In this document: piece by piece, positions 41,972 to 50,237 of the stretch
How positions within the stretch are numbered: position 1 is the stretch's first letter
How the letters are laid out: every line of letters starts with the position of its first letter
Origin: Oscillospiraceae bacterium
GTDB taxonomy: Bacteria; Bacillota; Clostridia; Oscillospirales; Oscillospiraceae
Assembly (NCBI GenBank): GCA_020025595.1
Contig: JAHHRV010000010.1
Location: forward strand, 22,876 to 86,875
DNA: 64,000 bases
Reading direction: 5' to 3'
The notes under the pieces: model-generated
What the model saw: only the letters and a program-made list of their open reading frames with translations
Database searches by the model: none
Told to the model about the DNA's origin: nothing
Position numbers and translations under genes: made by a program

Positions 41972-42667
41972 TCAACGCTTCAATGCATCTGTCTTTTTCC
42001 TATGGTAGCAGATCCAATAAGCCACCATGCACACAGGCATTGCAGCAAAAACATCCACCATGGAGTGCTGCTTCAAGAAAACGGTAGACAGGCTGATCAG
42101 GATCATCAGCGCCGCGATAACCGTTAATTTCCACGGCGAACGCAGACTCTTTGTGTTAATAGCGGCGGCCAGCACTGCCATTGCACCAATCACATGCTCG
42201 GAAGGGCACACATTGGTATTGGTATCCACATGGTACATCAGCTGCACCAGTCTTGTCAGAATGTTGTCCCGCTCAAACTGAGTCGGCCGAAGATTCTGAC
42301 AGGTTGGGAAAACCAAATACACAAATGTGGAAATGGAGAAAGAAATGATCAGGAACTTGATATACTTTTTAAAAGAAGGGACATCATACAAAAGCGTATA
42401 CAAGGTCATCGCCAGCATACAAACCATCCAGAGCTGATATGCAATGAAGAAACTCTCGTGAAACGGAATGACTTCATCCAGCCAGCAGGAAACCGGAAAG
42501 CATCGTTCCGGCGTATTGAGCGCTTCGATCAAGGGATAGCGCAGAAAATAAATTGGCCAGAACAGCAGCAGCTTCAGGTGTTTGTATTCATCCTGATTGA
42601 TCTTGCTGAGTCGAAAGTTACGATAATCCACTTGGGGCTGCGGCAGTTTCCACTTAGGTTTTGTCAT
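41972..42667 (-). CDS. PAP2-family membrane phosphatase
   Basis: The 231-residue membrane protein has about six helices. PAP2 motifs are present: CPSEH (the PSxH phosphatase block, about residue 156) and the final KQHSMVDV block (usual SRxxxxxHxxxD; here the histidine and aspartate are kept). The first KxxxxxxRP block is not clear. Such enzymes dephosphorylate phosphatidic acid, lipid phosphates or inositol-lipid intermediates. It shares one base with the GT28 gene upstream, so it probably acts on the same lipid or glycolipid pathway. Confidence 0.85.
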   Translation of the reverse strand: MTKPKWKLPQPQVDYRNFRLSKINQDEYKHLKLLLFWPIYFLRYPLIEALNTPERCFPVSCWLDEVIPFHESFFIAYQLWMVCMLAMTLYTLLYDVPSFKKYIKFLIISFSISTFVYLVFPTCQNLRPTQFERDNILTRLVQLMYHVDTNTNVCPSEHVIGAMAVLAAAINTKSLRSPWKLTVIAALMILISLSTVFLKQHSMVDVFAAMPVCMVAYWICYHRKKTDALKR

Positions 42668-43767
42668 TATGTATTTTGCCTTTCTTTCATGGTTTCATAA
42701 ATAAAACGAGCTGCATTGCGTACAGGCTCCTGATCCCGGTCTGTATCTGACCGCTTCAGCATCTGAAGGCAGGCATCGACCAGTTCTTCAATGGAATCTC
42801 CCGTCACGGCTTTTCCCGTCTGCAGGAAGTGATTCAGATTATAGTTTTCACAGCCGCCCACTGCGTTTACCAGCACCATCGGGCAGTGCTTGCCCACAGC
42901 CTCCGTGGTACTAAGGCCACCGGGTTTCGTCACATACACATCGGCGCTGTCCAGAAGCAGCGGCATATCCTTCACAAAGCCCTGGATATGCACATTGGAA
43001 TTGCCTTTGTGGGCTTCATCCATGGTGTGCTTGAGCTGTTCGTTGGTTCCGCAGACAATGGTCAGCTCTGTATCACTGCCCATATGGACACAGATGCTCT
43101 GCGACAGTTTCTCCATGGGGCCACAGCCCATACTGCCGCAGGCGACCACAATATGACGGTGCGCCAGATCAATGCCAAAAGCCTCCTTGGCTTTGTCCTT
43201 GGGCAAATGGTTGTAAAACGCCTGACGGACAGGAATTCCGCTGGAAAGGATCTTTTCAGCCGGAACCCCCTGGCCTGCAAACTCATCCACTAGCCGCGGA
43301 TCAGGGATAAAATACAGATCAAGATCCGAACAGTTCACTCCGGGGCAGCAGGTATAGTCCGTTGCCACAAAGGCGGTGTGGATATTCATTTTATAACGCT
43401 TACATACTTCCGTCAGCATCAATGCAGAAAACGGATGTGTGCAGATCACATTGTCATACTGCTCATCCACAATATGCTGATGCAGATCCTCTGCTCCCCG
43501 GGCAAAAAAGTGATAGAGCAGGCTGTCAGCGTCAAAGCGCTGAGGGTGATTCTGGGCATATTCATATCCCCACTCAAAAATGGGCGAGAGCTTACGATAG
43601 ATCAGCACATGGCCTTTTGCGACCAGATTGGAAATCTCTTCCGATACAAAGGAAAGCGCATCCTCGATGGTGCAGGTCTGTCCTACCAAATCATAATACT
43701 CTTTAATCGCTCTGGCGCAGGCATTGTGTCCCTCTCCGGTATTGCAACTAAGAATCAATGTTTGCAC
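42667..43767 (-). CDS. GT28 glycolipid glycosyltransferase (UgtP/MGDG synthase-like)
   Basis: The start is a GTG at 43767 with AAAGGAG upstream (366 residues); the longer frame reads into the preceding gene. An N-terminal MGDG-synthase domain (LSCNTGEGHNACARAIKEY) is followed by a GT28 nucleotide-sugar domain (GSMGCGPMEKL, FVKDMPLLLDSADVYVTKPGGLSTTEA). Members add glucose or galactose to diacylglycerol on the cytoplasmic face, making the glycolipid anchor of lipoteichoic acids. It is overlapped by 13 bases by the CrtO-like gene upstream. Confidence 0.9.
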   Translation of the reverse strand: MQTLILSCNTGEGHNACARAIKEYYDLVGQTCTIEDALSFVSEEISNLVAKGHVLIYRKLSPIFEWGYEYAQNHPQRFDADSLLYHFFARGAEDLHQHIVDEQYDNVICTHPFSALMLTEVCKRYKMNIHTAFVATDYTCCPGVNCSDLDLYFIPDPRLVDEFAGQGVPAEKILSSGIPVRQAFYNHLPKDKAKEAFGIDLAHRHIVVACGSMGCGPMEKLSQSICVHMGSDTELTIVCGTNEQLKHTMDEAHKGNSNVHIQGFVKDMPLLLDSADVYVTKPGGLSTTEAVGKHCPMVLVNAVGGCENYNLNHFLQTGKAVTGDSIEELVDACLQMLKRSDTDRDQEPVRNAARFIYETMKERQNT

Positions 43768-44249
43768 GATTTTTTCTCCTTTCGAGCCTCTAATCGATTC
43801 ATTAATTTGATAAATCTGGGACGATTGTATCGCTGAATCAGGCAAAACGGGATATTGCCCACCAAAATATACGCACTTGTTACCAGAATTCCGCCCAAAC
43901 CGGGCCAGATTTCCAGTGTGTGCAAGGCAAACAGGCACAACGCTGCATGAATAAATTCTGCGATACAGGTTTCATGGATCATAACATCCAGTGTTTCCAG
44001 TGAATTATCTGACATTTTCTTGGGCGGCATCAGCTGGGGAAAAATGCGGCTCATGTCCGGCACTTTATTCTGCCATTTGTTGATGTATAGCTTAAGGTAA
44101 ATCTTTCCTTCTTTTTCAAATGCAAATGATTTATATGGAAACTTATGATAATTGAACCATTTATACGGGAGCATTCTGCCGATAAAGAATGACGATATAC
44201 TGATAAACAGCAGATAGCTGAGCGCATAACTCACATGTGTATATCTCAA
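43755..44249 (-). CDS. CrtO-like glycosyl acyltransferase family membrane protein
   Basis: The start is a TTG at 44249 with GAGGTGATAAA directly upstream. The 164-residue protein has three hydrophobic segments and the family pattern KWQNKVPD (equivalent to WKDKxPD), followed by a RIFPQLMPPKKMSD stretch and HETCIAEFIH. It resembles the acyltransferase that acylates the sugar of staphylococcal staphyloxanthin. No carotenoid genes are nearby; beside a glycolipid glycosyltransferase it more likely acylates a glycolipid sugar (inference). It heads the seven-gene block. Confidence 0.75.
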   Translation of the reverse strand: MRYTHVSYALSYLLFISISSFFIGRMLPYKWFNYHKFPYKSFAFEKEGKIYLKLYINKWQNKVPDMSRIFPQLMPPKKMSDNSLETLDVMIHETCIAEFIHAALCLFALHTLEIWPGLGGILVTSAYILVGNIPFCLIQRYNRPRFIKLMNRLEARKEKKSCKH

Positions 44250-44351
44250 TTTATCACCTCTAATTCTTTTACTCCCCTGATTCTACTACACTTCAGCAAA
44301 TAAAGATACCATAAAAATATCAACTGAATCGAAACTAATGTAATTTGTAAT

Positions 44352-44389
44352 AAACAAAACAGGGTACTCCAAATGAATACCCTGTTTTT
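44352..44389 (-). terminator. Bidirectional hairpin terminator
   Basis: The AACAGGGTA/TACCCTGTT stem with T-rich flanks on both strands lies after the decayed kinase gene. Confidence 0.7.
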
Positions 44390-44413
44390 GACTGCACAAT
44401 AATAGACGGTATA

Positions 44414-45150
44414 TCAGATATACCTGGGCAGCACAGCAGAAACGGTCGTCACACCAGACGCACTATTTACCCGCACGGGACCTCCGCACAAATCAACGAT
44501 CCGCTTTACGATAGCAAGTCCAACACCATTTCTCTCTGAAACATGGGATTCATTCACCTGACAAAACTTTCGGAAAATCCGCTCCTGAACATCTTTCAGG
44601 ACTTCAGAGCCGAAATCAGAAGCAGAAACCACCACGACTTTCTCCTTCTTCTGGATTTGAACGGTGATCTCCTGATTTTCCGGAGAGAACTTAATTGCAT
44701 TATCCAGCAAATTAATCCAGACCTGCTTCAGCAGTTCTTCGTTGGCATTTATGGTGTGTTGTCCAAAATCCAGATTGAACTCCAAATTCATTGCGGCCCA
44801 TTTTCTCTCATGCAATAGTATACAGGATTCAATCTGTTCAGACAAGTTAAATTTTGTTAAATCTTAAATCAGTTAAGATTATCTGATTCTCCATTTTGGT
44901 CAGTGCCGGAACATTGGGCGGATATATACAAGGCGCAGGGATTCTTCCTCAATGACACTGATATACTCCATTTCCCGCATCGACAAGGTTGCCATGCTTC
45001 AGAACTTTGGAAGCCTCCGCAATGGGTGCAATAGCGTTTTGAACTCATGAGAGAAATGATTGACGAAGCCACCGTGAAGTGTCTCTGTGCTTTCAAGTTC
45101 CTGTGTCATTGTATTAAAGCTGTCAAAAACTTTGGAAAAATGGAAATTTG
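44414..45150 (-). pseudogene. Decayed sensor histidine kinase (HAMP to HATPase)
   Basis: Read across frames, the minus strand spells a continuous kinase. It has the end of a HAMP domain (FNTMTQELESTETL), the phospho-acceptor block GGFVNHFSHEFKT, HisKA helices (YISVIEEESLRL in one frame, LTKMENQIILTD in another) and an ATP-binding domain (NEELLKQVWINLLDNAIKFS, GVGLAIVKRIVDL). At least three frameshifts break it, and the part encoding the membrane sensor and any partner regulator is gone. The last 143 codons are still open, but the DxGxG box is also damaged (SDFGSE). Confidence 0.88.
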
Positions 45151-45170
45151 TGCAAGAAGATCAGACACAT

Positions 45171-46052
45171 TTAGGATCTGGTACGAACATCCTCGTCCGA
45201 CTCAAAATAAAGTGCCAGAGCACCGGGTCCCAAATAAGAACCGGTAACAGGCTCATGCTCCACAATCAGGATATCCTTCGGGGGGCAGGTGCGCTGCAGC
45301 AGCTGAGCAAGGCGCTCAGCATCCTCCCGGCAGTTTGCGTGGGAGATGCCCACAATCTGCTTTTCGGGTTCCTTTACCCACTTCTCGTAGCGCTGGGCAA
45401 TCTGCTCGATAACACCCTTGCGGCCTCTGACTTTGCCAAAGGCAACGATCTGTCCGTTTTCATTACCCTTCAGCAGAGGCTTGACATTCAGCAGCGTACC
45501 AATGATGGCGCTGGTGTTGGAAAGGCGACCGCCTCTGCGCAGATGCATCAGATCGTCCACCGTGAAGATCTGGCACATTTTCATGCGCTCGTTCACCAGT
45601 GCATCTGCAGTCTCGTCCAGGCTCATGCCCTGATTCTTCAGCTCCATTGCTTTATATGCCAGCAAGCCCTCGCCCAGAGAAGCACCCATGCTGTCAACCA
45701 GACGGATGTTTCGCTCGGGGTAATCGGAAAGCAGCTGCTCTCTTGCGATCTTCGCCGAACCAAAAGAACCGCTGATGCCGGAGGCCATACCCACAAACAG
45801 GATATCATTGCCCTCTTTTAAGACCGGCTCCATATAGTCCATATATTTCTGGGGGTTAATCTGCGAGGTGCTGATTTTTGCGCCTGTCTTCATGGATTCA
45901 TAGTATTCTTCACAGTGGAAAGCCTCTGTATCCAGGCAGGTATACTCCGTTCCATCGACGGAATAGGAAAGGGGGATTACACCGATTCCATACTTGCGGG
46001 TTTCCGCAGTAGGCAGATTTGCAGATGTATCGGTCATAATAACAAAGCTCAT
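45171..46052 (-). CDS. DegV family fatty acid-binding protein
   Basis: The ATG at 46052 (MSFVIMTDTSANLPTAE) with GGAGG upstream gives 293 residues, the normal DegV size. DegV proteins bind a fatty acid between two domains; some are FakB subunits that present it to the kinase FakA. Family blocks are present: TDTSANLP, TSQINPQKYMDY, FVGMASGISGSFGSA and VDDLMHLRRGGRLS. Its stop adjoins the decayed kinase. A promoter with a palindrome in its spacer lies at 46132-46159. Confidence 0.94.
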   Translation of the reverse strand: MSFVIMTDTSANLPTAETRKYGIGVIPLSYSVDGTEYTCLDTEAFHCEEYYESMKTGAKISTSQINPQKYMDYMEPVLKEGNDILFVGMASGISGSFGSAKIAREQLLSDYPERNIRLVDSMGASLGEGLLAYKAMELKNQGMSLDETADALVNERMKMCQIFTVDDLMHLRRGGRLSNTSAIIGTLLNVKPLLKGNENGQIVAFGKVRGRKGVIEQIAQRYEKWVKEPEKQIVGISHANCREDAERLAQLLQRTCPPKDILIVEHEPVTGSYLGPGALALYFESDEDVRTRS

Positions 46053-46384
46053 GATTTCCTCCTGATATTCTGATTGGCGCGCGTCACAGCTCTTTGCGTC
46101 ACAGGCCAAAAGTATTTATTTTACAGGAATCATTATATCGATATTTCGAAATATATCAACCCACCAACGATTCCAGATGCTTTCTCCCTCTCGCCACTGG
46201 CCGTAGAATTCCGTATTTCCCACTCTACTCACAGTAGAACTCACCGTTTACGCCCGTTTTCTTCTTCGAATTTCAGGGTTTATCCCCTGTTTTGACGATA
46301 ATATTGCTCAGGTTTCCAAAGCACACCTGAAGCACAGATTTGATATGAGCATTTCCTACCGCAGCATCTAAGATCTGATGTCGT
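46053..46384. other. Spacer between the NuoE-like and DegV genes
   Basis: The 332-base spacer contains the DegV promoter and operator candidate and, next to the NuoE-like gene, the end of a 45-codon frame (46273-46410). The 46160-46272 part shows no supported feature. Confidence 0.5.
46132..46159 (-). promoter_or_regulatory. DegV promoter with palindromic operator candidate
   Basis: TTGATA (46154-46159), a 16-base spacer and TATAAT (46132-46137) read on the minus strand. The spacer is almost entirely the perfect 14-base palindrome ATATTTCGAAATAT (46141-46154), a position where a bound repressor would block RNA polymerase. Confidence 0.6.
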
Positions 46385-46410
46385 TCAATTCTGGCTTCCG
46401 ATTTTTTCAA
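46273..46410 (-). CDS. Possible 45-aa ORF overlapping the end of the NuoE-like gene
   Basis: A TTG at 46410, with AGGATTTGA just upstream, opens a frame that overlaps the last 26 bases of the NuoE-like gene and runs 45 codons (MKKSEARIERHQILDAAVG, ending VKTGDKP). Composition looks protein-like, with a mid hydrophobic stretch (SVLQVCFGNLSNIIV). I do not recognise it. The start is weak and it could be chance. Confidence 0.3.
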   Translation of the reverse strand: MKKSEARIERHQILDAAVGNAHIKSVLQVCFGNLSNIIVKTGDKP

Positions 46411-46831
46411 TCAAATCCTGAATCAGCTTCTCATCTGCCTGATGATACAGCTTACCATCCCACTTGATGTTGGGGCCTTTGCCGCACATACGCATACATC
46501 CCACATATCTGACGGTAAATTTTCCAGGTTTTGCTCCGTATGTCTTCTCTACAAAATCTGCCAACTGTGCCCGTTTGCTGCAATTCGGTCCACCGCATAA
46601 TTCCAGGCAGTGGGTATCTGCCATCCGAAGACTGGGAATTCGTTTAATGACTGCCATCAGGTAGTTTTCCTTCACCTGATAGTTCTGGGCGATCTGAGCT
46701 ACTGCCCAAGTCGGAATGCCGCCTGCATTTTCCTGCTGTACTTCCTTTAGCAAAGCGATCAGCGCAGACTGATCCCCAGGTGCTCCCTGACCTTTGTAAT
46801 ATGTTAATGCTTCTTCAAGGTTCCATGTCAT
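46385..46831 (-). CDS. NuoE/HymA-like [2Fe-2S] thioredoxin-fold protein
   Basis: The ATG at 46831 (MTWNLEEALTYYKGQGAPG) follows GGTGAT and gives 148 residues. An N-terminal helical bundle (GIPTWAVAQIAQNYQV) precedes a thioredoxin-like ferredoxin domain whose four cluster cysteines are in CGGPNC and CMRMC. In complex I and NAD-linked [FeFe] hydrogenases this subunit (NuoE/HydC) passes electrons from NADH dehydrogenase subunits. No NuoF, hydrogenase or formate dehydrogenase gene is nearby, so it is an orphan here or works with a complex encoded elsewhere. Confidence 0.88.
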   Translation of the reverse strand: MTWNLEEALTYYKGQGAPGDQSALIALLKEVQQENAGGIPTWAVAQIAQNYQVKENYLMAVIKRIPSLRMADTHCLELCGGPNCSKRAQLADFVEKTYGAKPGKFTVRYVGCMRMCGKGPNIKWDGKLYHQADEKLIQDLIEKIGSQN

Positions 46832-46885
46832 CGAAATCACCACTTCTCATTTGACTGTAAACTGTCTGTACAGTCCATCACTTTC

Positions 46886-48019
46886 TTATTTTAATAATTC
46901 TGCCGGAATCTCCTGCGCCATGCGCTCATAGCCACACTTGCTCGGGTGCAGGTGGTCACCGGAATCATACTCAGGCAGGAACCAATCCGGCCGTTCGGGG
47001 TCACGGAGTGCCAAATCAAAATCAATAAATCCGTCAATCAAGTCCGTTGTGCGGATAAAATCATTATAAGCATGACGCATTTCCTGACGGAACGGAGCAT
47101 CCGTTCTCCAGCCGCCCATGGGCAGAAGTGTACCGACATAAACCCGGTATCCATAGCTTTTGGCTTGGAGTATGTAGGTTTTCAATCCATCAATTAACTC
47201 TTCTACCGTGGGCAGATCACTCATCGGACGAAATGCATTCACATCTGTTCCCACAGGATGGATGATATCATTAATGCCCTGCTGAATAATCACAGCATCC
47301 GCTCCATCGGTGGGGACTTCGTGGTCAAATCGTCTGCTTCCCATCAGGCCATAGGATTCATAGGTCAGGCAGCTGTATTCCCGCAGGATACGCGAGCCGC
47401 TGGTTGCCCGGCGAATCACGGCAGTGCGGTCATATCCCTCGTTCCTGCAGCGCAGTGTCAGATAGTCCGGCCAGTCCTGAGCCGTGATTGAATCGCCGTA
47501 GCACACGATTGTCCGGTTTTCAGCTCCGGACCGAATCGAAACATTGCTCAGGAAATAGAATAAATGTGTCTTTCTGGAAATTTCAATGCTGATGTCAGCA
47601 TTTTCTGTTTCGTCTCCATTGGCATACATACCTTCTGACAGAGGTCCGCAGGTAAACACCACGGAACGCATCAGCGTAAAATCCGCAAGATAGAAGCTGA
47701 TCTGCAGCGTTTCCCCTGCTTTTACTTCCAGTTCCAGCGGATCTGTCTCTGCCTTCTGACCGGCGGCGATTGTCATTTCCCTTTCACCCTTGTAAAACAC
47801 GGGATAGAACACCCCGTTATAGCAGCATGTAATTTTATTCAGCGTTACCGGCTCTGTTCCGCAGTAATTGTCAAAGGTCAGCCGAACTGCATTTCCAGCG
47901 AACGGAATGACGACCGGATACCGGATCGTGATATCTTTTGCATACCGTTCGGGGCGGTTTTCTGCCACGCTCACAGCATTTCCCCAGATGCTGACCCACT
48001 TATTTCTCTGTTGTGTCAT
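46886..48019 (-). CDS. Two-domain SGNH/GDSL hydrolase, probable carbohydrate esterase
   Basis: The 377-residue protein has no signal peptide. The N-terminal 160 residues form a beta-sandwich (VRLTFDNYCGTEPVTLNKI, LELEVKAGETLQISFYLAD). The C-terminal SGNH domain has the nucleophile serine in CYGDSITAQDWPDYL, QQGINDI (the Asn block) and a final DHLHPSKCG holding Asp and His. This domain pair is typical of intracellular esterases that remove acetyl or other acyl groups from plant-derived sugars; the substrate is not readable. It stands alone between unrelated genes. Confidence 0.88.
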   Translation of the reverse strand: MTQQRNKWVSIWGNAVSVAENRPERYAKDITIRYPVVIPFAGNAVRLTFDNYCGTEPVTLNKITCCYNGVFYPVFYKGEREMTIAAGQKAETDPLELEVKAGETLQISFYLADFTLMRSVVFTCGPLSEGMYANGDETENADISIEISRKTHLFYFLSNVSIRSGAENRTIVCYGDSITAQDWPDYLTLRCRNEGYDRTAVIRRATSGSRILREYSCLTYESYGLMGSRRFDHEVPTDGADAVIIQQGINDIIHPVGTDVNAFRPMSDLPTVEELIDGLKTYILQAKSYGYRVYVGTLLPMGGWRTDAPFRQEMRHAYNDFIRTTDLIDGFIDFDLALRDPERPDWFLPEYDSGDHLHPSKCGYERMAQEIPAELLK

Positions 48020-48372
48020 TTATTTTCCTCACTCAGCAATTTGCTATTATTTTATCCATTTTGCATATTATATCATCCGAATCTGATTTATGCCACCAGA
48101 AAATACAAACTGTATACAATTACTTTTTATTCTGTTATAGCTGCAATTTTTCTGTTATAATCACTAAATTATGCATGATATCTGTCGTTTCATCTGTGTA
48201 TATGTATGTCTGTTATATGTAAAAATATGAATATTTATCACTTTTCTTCTGTTTTCGTGTCAAAATCCGTCTATATTTCTCCTTTACATTTTACATATAC
48301 TTTACTATAATTACACTGAGTTTTTACGAATTACCCTTTAGCACAAGCTAATAATTTTTGGGAGAGAACAAC
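48020..48372. other. Long A/T-rich divergent intergenic region
   Basis: The 353 bases are markedly richer in A/T than the surroundings, with no supported gene. They hold the upstream regions of the SGNH esterase gene (a weak TATAAT on the minus strand near 48072) and of the Na/Pi transporter gene. Confidence 0.6.
48283..48311 (+). promoter_or_regulatory. Promoter of the Na/Pi transporter gene
   Basis: TTTACA, a 17-base spacer and TATAAT (48306-48311) lie 61 bases before the start codon. Confidence 0.7.
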
Positions 48373-50166
48373 ATGAATATATTTTCCATAATCAGACTGC
48401 TGGGTGGTTTGGCCATGTTCCTGTATGGCATTGAGATCATGGGTGATGGCCTGAAAAACAGCTCCGGTGCTGCTCTGAAAAAGGTACTGGAAAAGGTTAC
48501 CGGCAATGTACTTGTCGGTGTACTGACCGGTACTTTGGTCACAGCTGTCATCCAGAGTTCCACCGCTACCATCGTACTTACCGTTGCATTGATTGGTGCC
48601 GGCGTTCTGAATCTGCGCCAGGCTGTATCCATCGTGCTGGGCGCAAATATCGGTACGACCATCACTGCGCAGATTATCCGGCTGATGGATATCGATTCTT
48701 CCGGCAATATGCTGCTGGAGTTCTGCAAGCCCGAGACTCTGGCCCCTGTTGCAATCATCATCGGTATCATTCTGATCATGTTTATCAAGACCAAGAGTTC
48801 CAAAACGGTCGGCGACATTTTTGTCGGCTTCGGCATTCTGTTCTCCGGCCTGATGAGTATGACTGCTGCCGTTGAGCCTCTGTCTGAGTCTCCTGCGTTT
48901 GCATCTATGCTGGGACAGTTCGCCAATATGCCGCTGCTGGGCATTATCTCCGGCACAGTGCTTACCGTCATCGTCCAGAGTTCTTCTGCTATGGTCGGTA
49001 TGCTTCAGGCCCTGTCTTCCACCGGTGCTATGAGCTTCTCTATGGTCTATCCCATCATCATGGGTATCAATCTGGGTACCTGTGTCACCACCGCTATGGT
49101 ATGTTCCATTGGCTCTTCTAAAGATGCAAAGCGCACCGGTGTTGTTCACATTGCATTTAATACCATCGGTACTATTCTGTTCATGATCGTTATGACCATC
49201 ATGCATAAAATGAATGTCTTTGGTGCTTCCTTCTGGAACCAGATGGTCAATAGTGGTTCGATTGCAAACTTCCAGACCTTCTTCAATCTGGTCACCGCCG
49301 CTGTGCTGCTGCCGTTCACCAATCAGCTGGTTTCCCTTTCCAAGCTGCTGGTCAAGGACGAGCCTGAGAAGGAGCCCCGTCACGCAGAGCTGCTTTCTCT
49401 GGACGACAAGCTCTATGTCTCCCCCGCTGTCGCACTGAACCAGGCAACCAAAGCCGTTGGAGCGATGGCCTCAATTGCAAAAGAGAATTTTGCTCGTGGC
49501 TGTGAGCAGTTCCTGCATTTCAATCCGGAGCTTTCCTCTGTAATCGAAGATGACGAAAACTGTCTTGACCAGTTTGCCGATGCCTCTGACAGATTCCTGA
49601 TTGGCCTGTCCAAGCTGATCGAATCCGAAGCAGAAGATCGTCAGCTGGATATGCTGATGCAAACCGTTCCGAATCTCGAACGAATCGGTGACTATGCCAC
49701 CGATCTGGAAGAATTGGGACAGCGACTGAAGAATGATAATGGCTTATTCTCCGGGAAAGCATATAAGGAACTGGAGATCATCTGTAGTGCGGTTAACGAG
49801 ATCCTTTCGATTACCGTAGATGCCTTTGTAGAAGATAATTACGAGAAAGCAAAGGCAATTGAGCCCTTTGAGGAAATCATTGATGACATGGTCCGCATTC
49901 TCCGCGACCGTCACACCCAGCGTCTAAAGGCCGGAGATTGCTCTGTTGGCAGTGGTCTGGTATTTATGGAAGCATTGACGCATCTTGAGCGTGCATCTGA
50001 CCAGTGTTCTTCCATTGCAGTTCTGATGCTTGCTCGCCAGAATGACGCTATTTTGAATAATCACTATGATTATCTGCGTCACCTGCACGAAGGAAACGAT
50101 ATCAATTATCAGACCGAACTGCAGCGTCGCCGGGAACAGTATATTTCCAGTCTTAATAATCTCTGA
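48373..50166 (+). CDS. Na+/phosphate cotransporter with PhoU-like domain
   Basis: The ATG at 48373 (MNIFSIIRLLGGLAMFLYG) follows GGGAGA and gives 597 residues. Two inverted Na_Pi_cotrans repeats carry QSSTATIVL (near 62) and QSSSAMVGM (near 200), the substrate-binding QSS motifs. About eight or nine helices are followed by a cytoplasmic PhoU-like helical domain (from about 350, with NLERIGDYATDLEELG and HLERASDQCSSIA). This is the NptA/YjbB type that moves phosphate with sodium. The PhoU part probably tunes activity. Confidence 0.94.
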   Translation: MNIFSIIRLLGGLAMFLYGIEIMGDGLKNSSGAALKKVLEKVTGNVLVGVLTGTLVTAVIQSSTATIVLTVALIGAGVLNLRQAVSIVLGANIGTTITAQIIRLMDIDSSGNMLLEFCKPETLAPVAIIIGIILIMFIKTKSSKTVGDIFVGFGILFSGLMSMTAAVEPLSESPAFASMLGQFANMPLLGIISGTVLTVIVQSSSAMVGMLQALSSTGAMSFSMVYPIIMGINLGTCVTTAMVCSIGSSKDAKRTGVVHIAFNTIGTILFMIVMTIMHKMNVFGASFWNQMVNSGSIANFQTFFNLVTAAVLLPFTNQLVSLSKLLVKDEPEKEPRHAELLSLDDKLYVSPAVALNQATKAVGAMASIAKENFARGCEQFLHFNPELSSVIEDDENCLDQFADASDRFLIGLSKLIESEAEDRQLDMLMQTVPNLERIGDYATDLEELGQRLKNDNGLFSGKAYKELEIICSAVNEILSITVDAFVEDNYEKAKAIEPFEEIIDDMVRILRDRHTQRLKAGDCSVGSGLVFMEALTHLERASDQCSSIAVLMLARQNDAILNNHYDYLRHLHEGNDINYQTELQRRREQYISSLNNL

Positions 50167-50191
50167 TTTTTCAGAGCACTATGATATGCAT

Positions 50192-50232
50192 AAACGGTGC
50201 ATCCCCGAATTGGGAATGCACCGTTTCTTTTT
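50192..50232 (+). terminator. Terminator between convergent genes
   Basis: The AAACGGTGCAT..CCC/GGG..ATGCACCGTTT stem is followed by CTTTTT. It ends six bases from the stop of the convergent MFS gene and may serve both. Confidence 0.85.
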
Positions 50233-50237
50233 ATGAA

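Noticed and set aside
46110..46260. A minus-strand frame reading VGNTEFYGQWREGES in the spacer before the DegV gene
   Set aside because: It covers the DegV promoter and has no ribosome binding site. It is probably chance.
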